Part shown: positions 18,062 to 27,822 of the stretch, in pieces
Numbering within the stretch: position 1 is the first letter of the stretch
Layout: every line of letters begins with the position of its first letter
The notes under the pieces: model-generated
Told to the model about the DNA's origin: nothing
The model's input: only the letters and a program-made list of their open reading frames with translations
Database searches by the model: none
Assembly (NCBI GenBank): GCA_000023725.1
Contig: CP001673.1
Coordinates: 320,342-384,341, forward strand
From: Flavobacteriaceae bacterium 3519-10
GTDB taxonomy: Bacteria; Bacteroidota; Bacteroidia; Flavobacteriales; Weeksellaceae
Length of the DNA: 64,000 nucleotides
Reading direction: 5' to 3'
Translations under genes and position numbers: made by a program

Positions 18062-19078
18062 ATGCCGCCTACGCCTATCATACCACTAATTTCCGTTCTC
18101 ATACCGACATTTAACGATGATATATTTATTGCTAATTGTTTGGATTGTGTGATTTCGCAGACAATGGCTGATATCGAAATAATTTGTATTGATGATGGGT
18201 CTACTGACAGTACGCCTGAGATCCTAAGAGAATACGCACTGAAAGACGATCGTATAAGATATATAATTAAGCCGGTAAATCAAGGAGTAAGTGATGCCAG
18301 AAATGATGCTTTACGTCTGGCTAACGGGAAATATTTCCTGTATGTTGACGGAGACGATTTGATGGATGAAAACCTGCTTAAGAAAGCCTATCTATTAGCT
18401 GTGAGTACCGACAGTGATATAGTGATGTGGGACTATTTAACATTTAATAACTACAGTGAAATTTCAGAAAAAAAGAATAAAAATTCAGATCTGAAACCTG
18501 AAGATTCTAATGATAAAGTTGCTCTCCTTCAAAGGCCTGCCTTTTCGTGGATGAAATTGGTTAAAACGGCTACGGCAAGAAGCTTGGGTATCTCTTTTCC
18601 AAAGGGACTTATTAGAGAGGACATCCCAGTGCATTGGCATTTACTTACTTCTGTCGATAAAATCGCGATTATCCCAGAGAAGCTAAGCTATTACCGGCAA
18701 AATCCATCGTCACTTACCCATAAGAATGACCGAACGGTTTTAGATATAGCCGCAATCATGGATATCGTTAAAGCTTACCTAATTTCCAACAATTTATATA
18801 ATATTTATAAAAATGAATTTTTGCGGCAGCAAATCAACCTTCTACATGGAATGTATGATAACATAAACGAGGAATTTAAAGCGGACGCATTAATATTAAT
18901 AAAAGACAGATTTAGTCAAGAGCAGTTGCTATTTATCAAACAAAACAATGTAGTTCGAAAACAAGCTAAATACTTTTATTTAGGTTTAGCGGCTAATCGC
19001 TTTTATAAAGTTATATATTGGGGGTGGGTGGCTCTTCGTGGTATTTATCGAAATCTTACTTCTTACATAATAGTTTAA
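18062..19078 (+). CDS. Glycosyltransferase family 2
   Basis: A 338-residue inverting GT-A enzyme. The N-terminal domain has SVLIPTFNDDIFIANCLDCVISQT, the nucleotide-binding CIDDGSTDSTPEIL and the metal-binding motif VDGDD near residue 100. The start is placed at the ATG at 18062. A TTG at 18053 is in frame, but nothing favours it. The middle (WDYLTFNN, then LLQRPAFSWMKLVK and REDIPVHWHLLTSVDK) matches the protein at 23567 closely, so the two are paralogs within one operon. The C-terminal end has a hydrophobic, basic tail that may touch the membrane. Confidence 0.86.
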   Translation: MPPTPIIPLISVLIPTFNDDIFIANCLDCVISQTMADIEIICIDDGSTDSTPEILREYALKDDRIRYIIKPVNQGVSDARNDALRLANGKYFLYVDGDDLMDENLLKKAYLLAVSTDSDIVMWDYLTFNNYSEISEKKNKNSDLKPEDSNDKVALLQRPAFSWMKLVKTATARSLGISFPKGLIREDIPVHWHLLTSVDKIAIIPEKLSYYRQNPSSLTHKNDRTVLDIAAIMDIVKAYLISNNLYNIYKNEFLRQQINLLHGMYDNINEEFKADALILIKDRFSQEQLLFIKQNNVVRKQAKYFYLGLAANRFYKVIYWGWVALRGIYRNLTSYIIV

Positions 19079-19237
19079 TGCGTGTTCCGTGTTTAAGTCG
19101 CCAGTAACAGTAGAACTTGAGTAAAGTTCCTTTTCAAATTCGATATCTCTTTCTGCAAGTTCCAATCGAAAAAAAATAAAAGTTATATAAAATGATTAGT
19201 TAAAGAGCTTGACTTGGTTAACAAAACGCAATTCTCG

Positions 19238-20677
19238 ATGTCCTTAAAAAAACAAGCCATATCCGGAATGCTCTGGACCTTTGCACAACAGTTCAGCGTG
19301 CAGGGTATATCCTTTGTGGTATCTATTATCCTTGCGCGTCTGCTGTTGCCGGCTGAATTCGGTTTGATTGCGATGATCAGTGTTTTTGTAGGTCTTGCAA
19401 ATGCCCTAATAAGCAGTGGTATGACGCAGTCGCTGGTACGCACTGAGATTTTGGATGACGATGATTTCTCTACGGTATTCTACTTTAATTTAGGGGTGAG
19501 TATTTTAATGTATGCACTTATTTATGCGCTGGCGCCCTTCATTGCTGATTTTTACCGGCAGGAACTTCTTGTTAATATCCTCCGCGTGTATTCTATTGTT
19601 TTTGTAATTGATGCTCTCGCGGCAATTCAGGTTACAAGGCTTACTAAAGTCCTTAATTTTAAAACCCAGATGAAGGTCGCGGTACCATCACTTATTCTTT
19701 CAGGTATGGTGGGGGTTGGCATGGCTTTTTATGGCTTTGGTGTCTGGAGTTTGGTGGGTGCCGCCCTTACAAAGTCGTTTTTCAATACGGTGCAATACTG
19801 GCTGTGGTCGTCATGGCGGCCTGTTTTCCGTTTTAAGATGGAGAAATTCCGGCAACATTTTAACTATGGGATCAAAATCCTGCTTGCCGGCATTTTAGAA
19901 ATAATTTTTTCAAATGGTATAACCATAATAATAGGGCGTTTTTTCCTTCCGGCACAGGTCGGATTCTACCAGCGTGCTGATACTTTAAAGCAATTACCTG
20001 TTGTGAACATCACGTATATGGTGGACAAAGTTGCCTTCCCACTTTTTGCAAGTATCCAGCATGATGATGTCCGATTGAAGAATGCCTACAAAAAGATTAT
20101 GCAGATGGTTATTTATCTGATTGCACCTGTCATGCTGATTTTGGCAGCGGTAGCTGAACCGCTTTTCCGTTTTTTATTCACTGAAAAATGGCTTCCATCT
20201 GTACCGTATTTTCAAATTTTATGCCTTAATGGTTTGCTTTTTCCTATTCACTCTTATAATCTTACTATCTTAAAGGTAAAAGGAAGAAGCGATCTTTTTC
20301 TAAAACTTGAAATTGTAAAAAAAATTATTATCGCTGTCGTTATTCTTTTATCAATACAATATGGAATATACGGACTGCTGTACGGTAGTGTAATATCTTC
20401 AGTACTCTGCTTTTTTGTAAATACGCATTACAGCGGCAAATTTTTGGATTACCCGGGTTTTTCGCAATTAGCAGACGTCCTGCCTTTACTGCTCTTAGGC
20501 GCCGCTGCTGCCGCGGTGGCTTTTGGTGCAGATTTTTTTCTGAAGACAATAGAAGCCGCCGATATAATACGCCTGCTCATAAGTGGTTTTGCAGGAATCC
20601 TGTTTTATGCCGTAATTTCGCATCTGTTTAAAATATCTTCCTTTTCTGAACTTAAATTAATTATATTAAGAAAATGA
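19238..20677 (+). CDS. Polysaccharide flippase (Wzx, MOP superfamily), second copy
   Basis: A 479-residue multi-helix inner-membrane protein with the family opening SLKKQAISGMLWTFAQQFSVQGISFVVSIILARLLLPAEFGLIAM. The ATG at 19238 is preferred over an in-frame TTG at 19214. It is related to the flippase at 14825 but clearly diverged, and its DNA is less AT-rich. Two flippases in one run of genes suggest either two repeat units or replacement of one module by another. It overlaps the aminotransferase gene by 4 bases (ATGA). Confidence 0.87.
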   Translation: MSLKKQAISGMLWTFAQQFSVQGISFVVSIILARLLLPAEFGLIAMISVFVGLANALISSGMTQSLVRTEILDDDDFSTVFYFNLGVSILMYALIYALAPFIADFYRQELLVNILRVYSIVFVIDALAAIQVTRLTKVLNFKTQMKVAVPSLILSGMVGVGMAFYGFGVWSLVGAALTKSFFNTVQYWLWSSWRPVFRFKMEKFRQHFNYGIKILLAGILEIIFSNGITIIIGRFFLPAQVGFYQRADTLKQLPVVNITYMVDKVAFPLFASIQHDDVRLKNAYKKIMQMVIYLIAPVMLILAAVAEPLFRFLFTEKWLPSVPYFQILCLNGLLFPIHSYNLTILKVKGRSDLFLKLEIVKKIIIAVVILLSIQYGIYGLLYGSVISSVLCFFVNTHYSGKFLDYPGFSQLADVLPLLLLGAAAAAVAFGADFFLKTIEAADIIRLLISGFAGILFYAVISHLFKISSFSELKLIILRK

Positions 20678-21756
20678 TTCCTGTAACCAAACCTTTTTTA
20701 CCCCCGCAGCAGATCTATCAGTCTTATCTTGAAGGGATCTGGAAACGGCAGTGGCTCACCAATATGGGACCCCTTTCCAGTGATCTGGAAATGAAGTTAA
20801 AGGATCATCTAAAAGTCAACCATCTGCTGTTTGTGACCAACGGTACAGTAGCGTTACAACTTGCAATAAAGGCCCTCGAACTAAAGGGCGAGATTATTAC
20901 GACCCCGTTCTCATTTGTAGCCACCACCAGCTCCATTGTGTGGGAAGGCTGCACCCCTATATTCGTGGATATTGATGAACAGAGCCTGAATATCGATCCC
21001 GAAAAAATAGAAGCGGCCATTACCGAAAACACATCTGCGATCCTGGCTACCCATGTGTATGGAAATCCCTGCGATGTAGAAAGGATTGAGGAAATCGCTG
21101 TAAAACATAATCTGAAAGTTATTTATGATGCGGCACATGCATTCGGGGTTGAGATAAACGGGAAGTCCATTTTCGAATACGGTGATGTCTCAACGTGCAG
21201 TCTGCATGCCACCAAACTCTACCATTCCGTGGAAGGCGGGTTGATCGTTACGAAGGACAGCTCCCTGCTTAGAAAGCTGGCACTTATGCGGAACTTTGGT
21301 TTTAGCGGGCCGGAAAGTTTTTCTGAACTCGGTATTAACGGGAAAAACTCAGAATTTCATGCGGCCATGGGTCTTGTCAACTTGAATTATATGGAACTAA
21401 TCCATAATAAAAGAAAGGAACTATGTGAAAGATATGATTTTAGATTACGCAACCTAAAAGCTATAAGGCCACATTGGCATGGCAGTTCTAGGAATAACTA
21501 CGCATATTATCCTGTTATTTTTGAAAGTGGAGAACTATTGCTGAAATGTGTTGAATTTTTAAAAATAAATGAGATATTTACAAGGAGATATTTTTATCCT
21601 TCTTTAGCGCAGTCATTGCCATACGTATCTCCACAAGAATTACCGATTACTGCGGCGATATCGGATAAGGTTCTATGTTTGCCTCTTTTTGTAGATTTGA
21701 CCCTAGAAGAGGTTGATTTGATCAGTCGTTTGATTTTACGAATGCAAAATAACTAA
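20674..21756 (+). CDS. DegT/DnrJ/EryC1/StrS-family sugar aminotransferase (VioA-like)
   Basis: A 360-residue PLP-dependent aminotransferase. The opening MIPVTKPFLPPQQIYQSYLEGIWKRQWLTNMGPL and the LFVTNGTVALQLAIKAL segment resemble VioA-type enzymes, which make dTDP-4-amino-4,6-dideoxyglucose. The PLP lysine is Lys181 (HATKLYHS), with DAAHAFG upstream binding the cofactor. It needs a 4-keto-6-deoxy sugar nucleotide, but no 4,6-dehydratase or RmlA/RmlB gene lies in the window, so the precursor must come from elsewhere. A NeuD-like acyltransferase follows 9 bases downstream and probably acylates the new amine. Confidence 0.86.
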   Translation: MIPVTKPFLPPQQIYQSYLEGIWKRQWLTNMGPLSSDLEMKLKDHLKVNHLLFVTNGTVALQLAIKALELKGEIITTPFSFVATTSSIVWEGCTPIFVDIDEQSLNIDPEKIEAAITENTSAILATHVYGNPCDVERIEEIAVKHNLKVIYDAAHAFGVEINGKSIFEYGDVSTCSLHATKLYHSVEGGLIVTKDSSLLRKLALMRNFGFSGPESFSELGINGKNSEFHAAMGLVNLNYMELIHNKRKELCERYDFRLRNLKAIRPHWHGSSRNNYAYYPVIFESGELLLKCVEFLKINEIFTRRYFYPSLAQSLPYVSPQELPITAAISDKVLCLPLFVDLTLEEVDLISRLILRMQNN

Positions 21757-21765
21757 AAATTACAT

Positions 21766-22410
21766 ATGATAATCGTCGGAGCTAAAGGCTTTGCCAAAGA
21801 GCTATTGGAAATCCAACATCAGACTAATAAATTACACAACTTGTGTTTTTATGATGATTGGAATGAGGAGGGCCCAGAAATGCTTCATGGCACCTTTCCC
21901 GTATTAAAAAAGGAAAGAGCAGCTAAAGCGTATTTCCAAAATATTGACCGTTACTTTGCATTGGGAATTGGCAATCCTAATTTAAGGTTTGCGCTCTTCG
22001 AGAAGTTTATTGCATTAGGCGGTTTATGCCAGTCTACCATCAGCACAATGGCTGAAATTGGGCACTATGGAGTTACGATTGGTGCTGGTTGCAATATTTT
22101 AAGTGGCGTTAAAATCAGTAATGATGTACGTATTGGTATAGGAACTATGATCTATTATAATTCTGTGGTCACACACGACGCATACATCGGAAATTTTTGT
22201 GAAATATCTCCCAATGTTACCCTGTTGGGGAGGTGCAGTATTGGTGATTTTGTACAAATTGGAACTGGTGCGATTATTTTCCCCGATGTTGTAATTGGTA
22301 ACAATACAGTGATTGCGGCGGGTGCGGTGGTGCGCACAAGTATGCCCGCTAGTGTATTGGTTGCTGGAGTCCCCGCGGTCATAAAAAAGCAATTGATACA
22401 AACGGTGTAG
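21766..22410 (+). CDS. Sugar N-acyltransferase, NeuD/PglD/VioB-like
   Basis: A 214-residue protein with a small Rossmann-like N-terminal domain (IIVGAKGFAKELLEIQ ... FYDDW) and a C-terminal left-handed beta-helix (IGIGTMIYYNSVVTHDAYIGNFCEISPNV, then IGDFVQIGTGAIIFPDVVIGNNTVIAAGAVV). The VTHDAYIG segment holds the conserved catalytic His. Enzymes of this shape transfer acyl groups to the 4-amino group of dideoxy sugars. Its position right after the aminotransferase supports that role. Whether the donor is acetyl-CoA or an acyl-ACP from the cassette at 31561 is open. Confidence 0.85.
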   Translation: MIIVGAKGFAKELLEIQHQTNKLHNLCFYDDWNEEGPEMLHGTFPVLKKERAAKAYFQNIDRYFALGIGNPNLRFALFEKFIALGGLCQSTISTMAEIGHYGVTIGAGCNILSGVKISNDVRIGIGTMIYYNSVVTHDAYIGNFCEISPNVTLLGRCSIGDFVQIGTGAIIFPDVVIGNNTVIAAGAVVRTSMPASVLVAGVPAVIKKQLIQTV

Positions 22411-22471
22411 ATATACAAGAATATGAGGATTTTTAATGGCGTTTAGGGAAAATTTGAGTTGATTCTCACTT

Positions 22472-23557
22472 ATGGTTTCCATACTTTCACAAACCAAGGT
22501 AAAGCGTCCAAGTAAGTTTCGTCATTATTTAATGAATAGTTATTTGAATAATCTAAGAAGCATAATCTTTATAAAAATTAATAATTTGAAACCATCAGTC
22601 CTCATAATTTCGGATTTTCCCCAATGGGCCTATCATGGTATCCAGCATTTTATAGCAGAATCTCTGAACTCTGAATACGATTTTTACTACGATTTTCTAA
22701 TATTTAATTCAAAAAGAAGATCCAAAAATCCAAAAACCATATTATCAAATTATTTCCTGAAAAAAAAATACACCAAGTTAAAAAACGATCGTCATTATGA
22801 TATTGTTTTATATCTAGCTTTTTATTTTGATGAACAAATGAAAATAAATTTTACGGCGACTAAAACAATCAAAGGAATTTATACAGATGGCTTTCCCCCT
22901 TCAAATTCTACCTACGAGGGAGATGTGACGGGGTTCATGAAGCGTTTTTTTAGCAATACCGATGCGATGGTTTGTGGATCGCAGAATATAAGAGGTTTTT
23001 ATGAGCCAGTTTTCTCTAAAGTATATTTTGCAAATGGTGTAATTGATGATAAACTCTTTTCCCGCAAGAGCGCCCGCTCAAAAGATAAATTTGTGATTGG
23101 ATGGACAGGTAATCCCAATAGAGAATTTAAGGGATATTATTCCCATATACTGCCAGCCATCGAAATTCTGAAAAAGAAATATGAGGATATCGAATTTGTT
23201 TCGCGGTTTTCAGGTCCGCTGGTAACATTGCCGCAATTTTACGAACAGCTTCACCTTGTGATAATCGCGTCCGAAGCAGATGCTGGGCCGGCGCTTTTTG
23301 GAGAAGCGTCCCTAATGGAGGTACCTTGTGTCACTACAAAAATTGGGTGGCCTGCGGAAGTGATACAGGATGGCCTGAGCGGTTTTTTTGTTGAAAGAGA
23401 GGTGCGGGATATAGTTTCAAAAGTTGAAGTGCTCTATAACAACCGTTCATTACTGGAAAGTATGGCAGTCAGAATACGGGTTGATTACCAGAATCATTTT
23501 AATAAAGACCAAATGATAGACAATTGGCGCACTTTATTTAATAACGTGTTAACCTAA
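22472..23557 (+). CDS. GT-B glycosyltransferase
   Basis: A 361-residue protein with two Rossmann-like halves. The N-terminal half (PSVLIISDFPQWAYHGIQHFIAESL) is atypical. The C-terminal half is clearly family-4-like (VIGWTGNPNREFKGYYSHILPAIEIL ... IIASEADAGPALFGEASLMEVPCVTT), including the EX7E-type region. A shorter start at 22532 is possible. The 5' third is more AT-rich than the 3' part, so the gene itself may be mosaic. Donor and acceptor are unknown. Confidence 0.75.
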   Translation: MVSILSQTKVKRPSKFRHYLMNSYLNNLRSIIFIKINNLKPSVLIISDFPQWAYHGIQHFIAESLNSEYDFYYDFLIFNSKRRSKNPKTILSNYFLKKKYTKLKNDRHYDIVLYLAFYFDEQMKINFTATKTIKGIYTDGFPPSNSTYEGDVTGFMKRFFSNTDAMVCGSQNIRGFYEPVFSKVYFANGVIDDKLFSRKSARSKDKFVIGWTGNPNREFKGYYSHILPAIEILKKKYEDIEFVSRFSGPLVTLPQFYEQLHLVIIASEADAGPALFGEASLMEVPCVTTKIGWPAEVIQDGLSGFFVEREVRDIVSKVEVLYNNRSLLESMAVRIRVDYQNHFNKDQMIDNWRTLFNNVLT

Positions 23558-23566
23558 TCCGCTTTA

Positions 23567-24550
23567 ATGCTACTATCAATAACGCTGGCTACGTATAACG
23601 TCGAACTATACCTCCGGGAAAGCCTAGACAGTATTGTAAATCAAACGCTGCCTGAATTCGAACTAATCTGCTTAGATGATGCCTCCAGCGACGGTACGGT
23701 TGAGATCCTGCAGGAATATGCACAGAGAGACAGTCGTATCCGGCTTATCCTGAAGAAAAAAAATGAAGGTTTGGCCGTGGCGCGCAATACTTGTCTGACC
23801 GAAGCAAAAGGTAAGTATATTACTTTTCTGGATGGTGACGACTTCTATGACCCGACGCTTTTCCAAAAGGCTGTTGCTCTCGCAGAAAAGGATGCAGCGG
23901 ATTTGGTGATGTGGGATTATGTGACTTTCTGGAACAAAGCGGATGTTGAAGCTCTCAGAATTAAAAGATCGGATCTTAATGCGGTGGATCCGACCGACAA
24001 AAAAGCACTGCTTAAGCGTCCTTCTTTTATTTGGATCAAGTTGGTTAGAGTTGAAAAATGGCGACAGCTTAATATTCATTTCCCCCCAGGCTACACGAGG
24101 CAGGATATTCCAGTGCACTGGCATCTTATTACCGCGCTTGACAAAGTAAGTTTACTGCCCGAACGGCTAAGTTTTTACCGTCAGCAAGCAGACGCCACCA
24201 CTGCCAAGAAAGATGGTAAACTATTTCATTTGGTTCACATTATGGATATTGTGGAAAAATATTTAAGGGAAAACTCGTTGTATAATACTTATCGTGAAAC
24301 TTTCCTTGAGCAGCGGCTAAATTTCTTTGCAGGGATGTATGACAATATTAAACCGGAACTGAAAGGTGAAGCATTACAGTTGATTCAGGACCGGATGTCA
24401 CCAGAGATATGGAAATTCCTTAAAAGTAAAAATAACCTAAGGCTGCATACACGGTATTTCTTTGCTGCACTGCTTGGCAGTTTCGTAGCGAGAGCACAAC
24501 TGGCATTGTGGCACTTGTCTCGAACTATATACAGAAAATTAAAAACATGA
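23567..24550 (+). CDS. Glycosyltransferase family 2
   Basis: A 327-residue GT-A enzyme with SITLATYNVELYLRESLDSIVNQT at the start, CLDDASSDGTVEIL, and the metal-binding LDGDD near residue 90. It is a paralog of the enzyme at 18062: both share WDY-TF, then LKRPSFIWIKLV, RQDIPVHWHLITALDK and the GMYDNI-E-K region. The paralogs probably transfer related sugars at different steps. The stop overlaps the next start (ATGA at 24547). Confidence 0.86.
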   Translation: MLLSITLATYNVELYLRESLDSIVNQTLPEFELICLDDASSDGTVEILQEYAQRDSRIRLILKKKNEGLAVARNTCLTEAKGKYITFLDGDDFYDPTLFQKAVALAEKDAADLVMWDYVTFWNKADVEALRIKRSDLNAVDPTDKKALLKRPSFIWIKLVRVEKWRQLNIHFPPGYTRQDIPVHWHLITALDKVSLLPERLSFYRQQADATTAKKDGKLFHLVHIMDIVEKYLRENSLYNTYRETFLEQRLNFFAGMYDNIKPELKGEALQLIQDRMSPEIWKFLKSKNNLRLHTRYFFAALLGSFVARAQLALWHLSRTIYRKLKT

Positions 24551-25473
24551 CTATTAGGAATTATCTTGTAGGTTTAAAAAATACAAATGCATTTTTGTAT
24601 TACGTATGGTCCAGAAACCAGCAGCGCAAAGGGGTTTTGGATCTCAAATATGTTTCCGATGTGGCTGCAGTGACCCGCTTGTACAAAAGGTACGCCGGCA
24701 AATCGCCAGATTTGATTAATCCGCAAACTTTCAGCGAAAAGATGCAGTGGCTTAAACTGAATTATCATCATGATCTAATGACCGTTTGTGCAGATAAATA
24801 TGAAGTTAGAGATTATATTAAAGAAAAGGGATATGGGCATATTTTGTCAGAAATTATCGGTGTTTACACACGGGTTGATGATATTCCGTTCACTTCGCTA
24901 CCCAAGCAGTTTGTTGTAAAAGCTACGCATGGCAGCGGGTGGAATTTAATCTGTAAAGATAAGACCCGGGTCAACTGGTACTGGTGGAAGAAAACCTTCG
25001 GGATCTGGCTAAACAGTAATATATTCTGGCCGGGTAGAGAATGGCCGTATAAAAACATGCCTGCAAGAATTTTAGTAGAGAAATTCTTAACCGATAAAAG
25101 TGGGCAACTGATGGACTATAAGTTTTTCTGTTTTAACGGGAAGGTTCATTTTGTACAAGCCAATAAAGGACGCGATACTGCCAATCATGCACAAAATTTT
25201 TACGACCTGGAGTGGAACATTTTACCTTTCGGAAAGGACTTAGAGCCCCGACCGGATATCGATATTGAACCACCAACAAAACTTCGGGAGATGGCAGAAA
25301 TTGCCGAGGATCTTGCGCAGCCTTTTCCATTTGTAAGGATGGATTTCTACGAGGTGGAGGAGAAAATTATATTTGGAGAAATGACTTTTTACCCGAAGAG
25401 CGGACTGCCTGACTTTACGCCCATCGAATATGACCGCATTTTTGGAGAACTTCTTAAGATCAAGTCCACATGA
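24547..25473 (+). CDS. TupA-like ATP-grasp protein
   Basis: A 308-residue protein of the TupA-like ATP-grasp family, common in capsule and teichuronopeptide loci. Visible features are FSEKMQWLKLNYHHDLMTVCADKYEVRDYI, then FVVKATHGSGWNLICKDK (ATP-binding loop), LVEKFLTDKSGQLMDYKFFCFNGKVHFVQ, and the C-terminal metal-binding VRMDFYEVEEKIIFGEMTFYPKSG. By family it may attach an amino acid or similar acid to the polysaccharide through an amide bond, which fits a polymer rich in uronic acids. The ATG at 24547 overlaps the upstream stop; a longer start at 24508 would run far into the previous gene. Confidence 0.82.
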   Translation: MTIRNYLVGLKNTNAFLYYVWSRNQQRKGVLDLKYVSDVAAVTRLYKRYAGKSPDLINPQTFSEKMQWLKLNYHHDLMTVCADKYEVRDYIKEKGYGHILSEIIGVYTRVDDIPFTSLPKQFVVKATHGSGWNLICKDKTRVNWYWWKKTFGIWLNSNIFWPGREWPYKNMPARILVEKFLTDKSGQLMDYKFFCFNGKVHFVQANKGRDTANHAQNFYDLEWNILPFGKDLEPRPDIDIEPPTKLREMAEIAEDLAQPFPFVRMDFYEVEEKIIFGEMTFYPKSGLPDFTPIEYDRIFGELLKIKST

Positions 25474-26624
25474 TAAAAGTGCTTCACGTTACAGGTGTAA
25501 TGAACAGAGGTGGTGCCGAAGTGATGCTAATGGACCTTTACCGGAATATTCCGTCCGATGTTCATTTTGATTTTCTGGTCAATTACAGAAAAAAAGGGGG
25601 TCTGCCAAAAGGTGATTTCGATGATGAAATTAAGAAAAGAGGAGGCGATATATCCTTTATTCCTTCGCAATGGGATTTGGGTCCTCTCGGTTACATCCGG
25701 GAATTCCGAAGAATTATTCAGGAAAATAAAATTCCTGATATTGTCCATATCCATATGAATTCGAAATCCGGAGTTATTGCGTGGGCAGCTAAAAAAGCGG
25801 GAGTTAAAAGGGTAATAGTGCACAGCCATGCCAATTTAAAATTCAGGGGTTCCCTGCCTTCGCGGGTTTTCGCGCACACCGAATTTTTCTTTCAGAAGAT
25901 TTTGATTAGAAAATTTGGCGATTATTACTGGGGATGTTCAGCAGAAGCCAACCGCAGCCTTTTTGCAAATATCACGCTGTCGCCTGACAACTCTGCAATT
26001 ATAAACAATGCCGTAGACCTGGCGTCATTCAGTGAGGTAAGCATTGAGGCAGTGACTGAATCACGAAATTCTTACGGTAATACCGGTTCTTTAATTATTG
26101 GTAATGTAGGCAGGATTGTACGTCACAAGAACGTGCTTTTTATCATCGAATTGCTAAACGAATTACAAAAGCAAGGAGGCAACTTCGTGTTTGTATTTGC
26201 CGGCAGGGCGGATCAGCAGTCTTATCTGGATGAGATCTTTGCCAAAACTGCTGAGTATGGCTTAAAAGACCGTGTGAAATATCTCGGCTTGTGCGAGGAT
26301 GTACCACATCTGATGAAAACATTTGATGTTTTTGTGGGACCTGCGTTAAAAGAGGGTTTTGGTATGGTCGCTGTGGAAGCACAGGCGGCAGGAATTCCCA
26401 CCATTCTGTATACCGGTTTTCCTAAATCCGTAGATATGCAGTTGGGCCTGGCGACCTTTATCGATTCTTTCAACATCAATGAATGGGTTGAAGCTTTGAC
26501 AGCCGCATTAAAGAATAAAACCCCCACCGCCGCGACGGTAAATACCAAAATAAAATCATTAGGATTCGACAGCGCTGTAAATGCTGATCGTATTGCCATG
26601 ATGTATAAAAAAATCGCACTTTAA
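25470..26624 (+). CDS. Glycosyltransferase family 4
   Basis: A 384-residue GT-B enzyme. It opens with IKVLHVTGVMNRGGAEVMLMDLYRNI, then has HIHMNSKSGVIAWAAKKAG and VHSHANLKF. The C-terminal half has GNVGRIVRHKNVLFIIELLN and the EX7E region (ALKEGFGMVAVEAQAAGIPTIL). The start overlaps the TupA-like gene by 4 bases, so the two are translationally coupled. It resembles EpsF-type capsular transferases. Sugar specificity is unknown. Confidence 0.87.
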   Translation: MIKVLHVTGVMNRGGAEVMLMDLYRNIPSDVHFDFLVNYRKKGGLPKGDFDDEIKKRGGDISFIPSQWDLGPLGYIREFRRIIQENKIPDIVHIHMNSKSGVIAWAAKKAGVKRVIVHSHANLKFRGSLPSRVFAHTEFFFQKILIRKFGDYYWGCSAEANRSLFANITLSPDNSAIINNAVDLASFSEVSIEAVTESRNSYGNTGSLIIGNVGRIVRHKNVLFIIELLNELQKQGGNFVFVFAGRADQQSYLDEIFAKTAEYGLKDRVKYLGLCEDVPHLMKTFDVFVGPALKEGFGMVAVEAQAAGIPTILYTGFPKSVDMQLGLATFIDSFNINEWVEALTAALKNKTPTAATVNTKIKSLGFDSAVNADRIAMMYKKIAL

Positions 26625-26685
26625 AATAAATGCGGAGAATTTTGAATCAAAGTTTAATTCGGAAGAGATCAAAATTTATCAGATA

Positions 26686-27822
26686 ATGAACAACTCTATC
26701 ATATTATGTGGCGATTTATGCCCTACGGACGATACCGAAGCTTTCTTTAAAGCCGAAGATCAGCATGCACTTTTCAGTGATTGTCTCCCGCTGTTTAAAA
26801 GTGCCGGTTTGACTGCGGGAAACCTCGAGTTTGTGCTGACAGACGATCCTCAACCGATTATGAAGAGCGGCCCGATTCTTTACGGTCCTACGACGCATAT
26901 CAATGTGTTGAAAAAGGCCGGAATAGATATCTTTAGCCTTGCCAACAACCACATTAAAGACTGTGGCGAGGCAGGGGTTAAAAGTACGATTGCGACAAGT
27001 GCGGATGCCCACATAGAGACATTCGGCGCAGCGCATAACCTGCAGGCAGCCAAAAAACCATTTATAGGTGAAGTGGGCGGAAAGAAAATAGGATTTCTGG
27101 CATTCGCCGAGCAGGAGTTCAATACCGCTGGCGCAGACGAATACGGTTCCAGTTTTTTTGACCCTTTTGAAGATCTGGACCTTATAGAAAAAACCAGGAA
27201 GAGTGTGGATTATCTGATTGTTATTTATCACGGTGGCATAGAATATTATGAATATCCAAGCCCAATGCTTCAGAAAAAATGCCGGCGCTTTGTGGATAAG
27301 GGCGCGGATCTCGTAACGTGCCAGCACAGCCACTGTATTGGTACCATTGAAAATTATAATAGTAAAGATATTGTATACGGACAGGGGAATACCCTTTTTG
27401 GCTACCGTGATGGGAATGATTCATGGAATGAAGGAATTATTATTCAACTGAATTTAGATGGAAAAGATTTAAAGATTGACTATCTTGGCGTAAAAGCCCG
27501 GAAGGAAGGCGGTATCCGACTGATGAACGACCGTGAAAATGAGACTTTAACAGAAAAGCTTGAAAAACGTTCCCGGCAAATCAAGGATGCAGGATTTATA
27601 CAGCAATCTTGGCAAGCCTTCTGTAAAAGGAAGGAAAGCTTATATTTGCCCCAATATCTGGCCCTAAACCGGTACTTTATCCATCTGAACCGATGGACCC
27701 GGAACCGATTTATTTCTCTTTTTTACGGGAGAAAATATTTGAGGTCGAGCCATAATATCATGAGATGTGAAGCGCATAATGAGGTTATACAGACACTCCT
27801 TCAGCTTAAAACAAAAGACTAA
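26686..27822 (+). CDS. CapA-like (PGA_cap) metallophosphatase-fold protein
   Basis: A 378-residue protein of the CapA family. The core shows the metallophosphatase-like motifs CGDLCP near residue 9, GNLEF near 46, LANNHIKDCGEAG near 86, YHGGIEYYEYPSP near 184 and HSHCIG near 211, then YGQGNTLFGY. CapA proteins serve poly-gamma-glutamate capsules, but similar proteins occur in other capsule loci with unclear roles. I see no signal peptide, so it may act in the cytoplasm. The next gene starts at the base after its stop. Confidence 0.82.
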   Translation: MNNSIILCGDLCPTDDTEAFFKAEDQHALFSDCLPLFKSAGLTAGNLEFVLTDDPQPIMKSGPILYGPTTHINVLKKAGIDIFSLANNHIKDCGEAGVKSTIATSADAHIETFGAAHNLQAAKKPFIGEVGGKKIGFLAFAEQEFNTAGADEYGSSFFDPFEDLDLIEKTRKSVDYLIVIYHGGIEYYEYPSPMLQKKCRRFVDKGADLVTCQHSHCIGTIENYNSKDIVYGQGNTLFGYRDGNDSWNEGIIIQLNLDGKDLKIDYLGVKARKEGGIRLMNDRENETLTEKLEKRSRQIKDAGFIQQSWQAFCKRKESLYLPQYLALNRYFIHLNRWTRNRFISLFYGRKYLRSSHNIMRCEAHNEVIQTLLQLKTKD

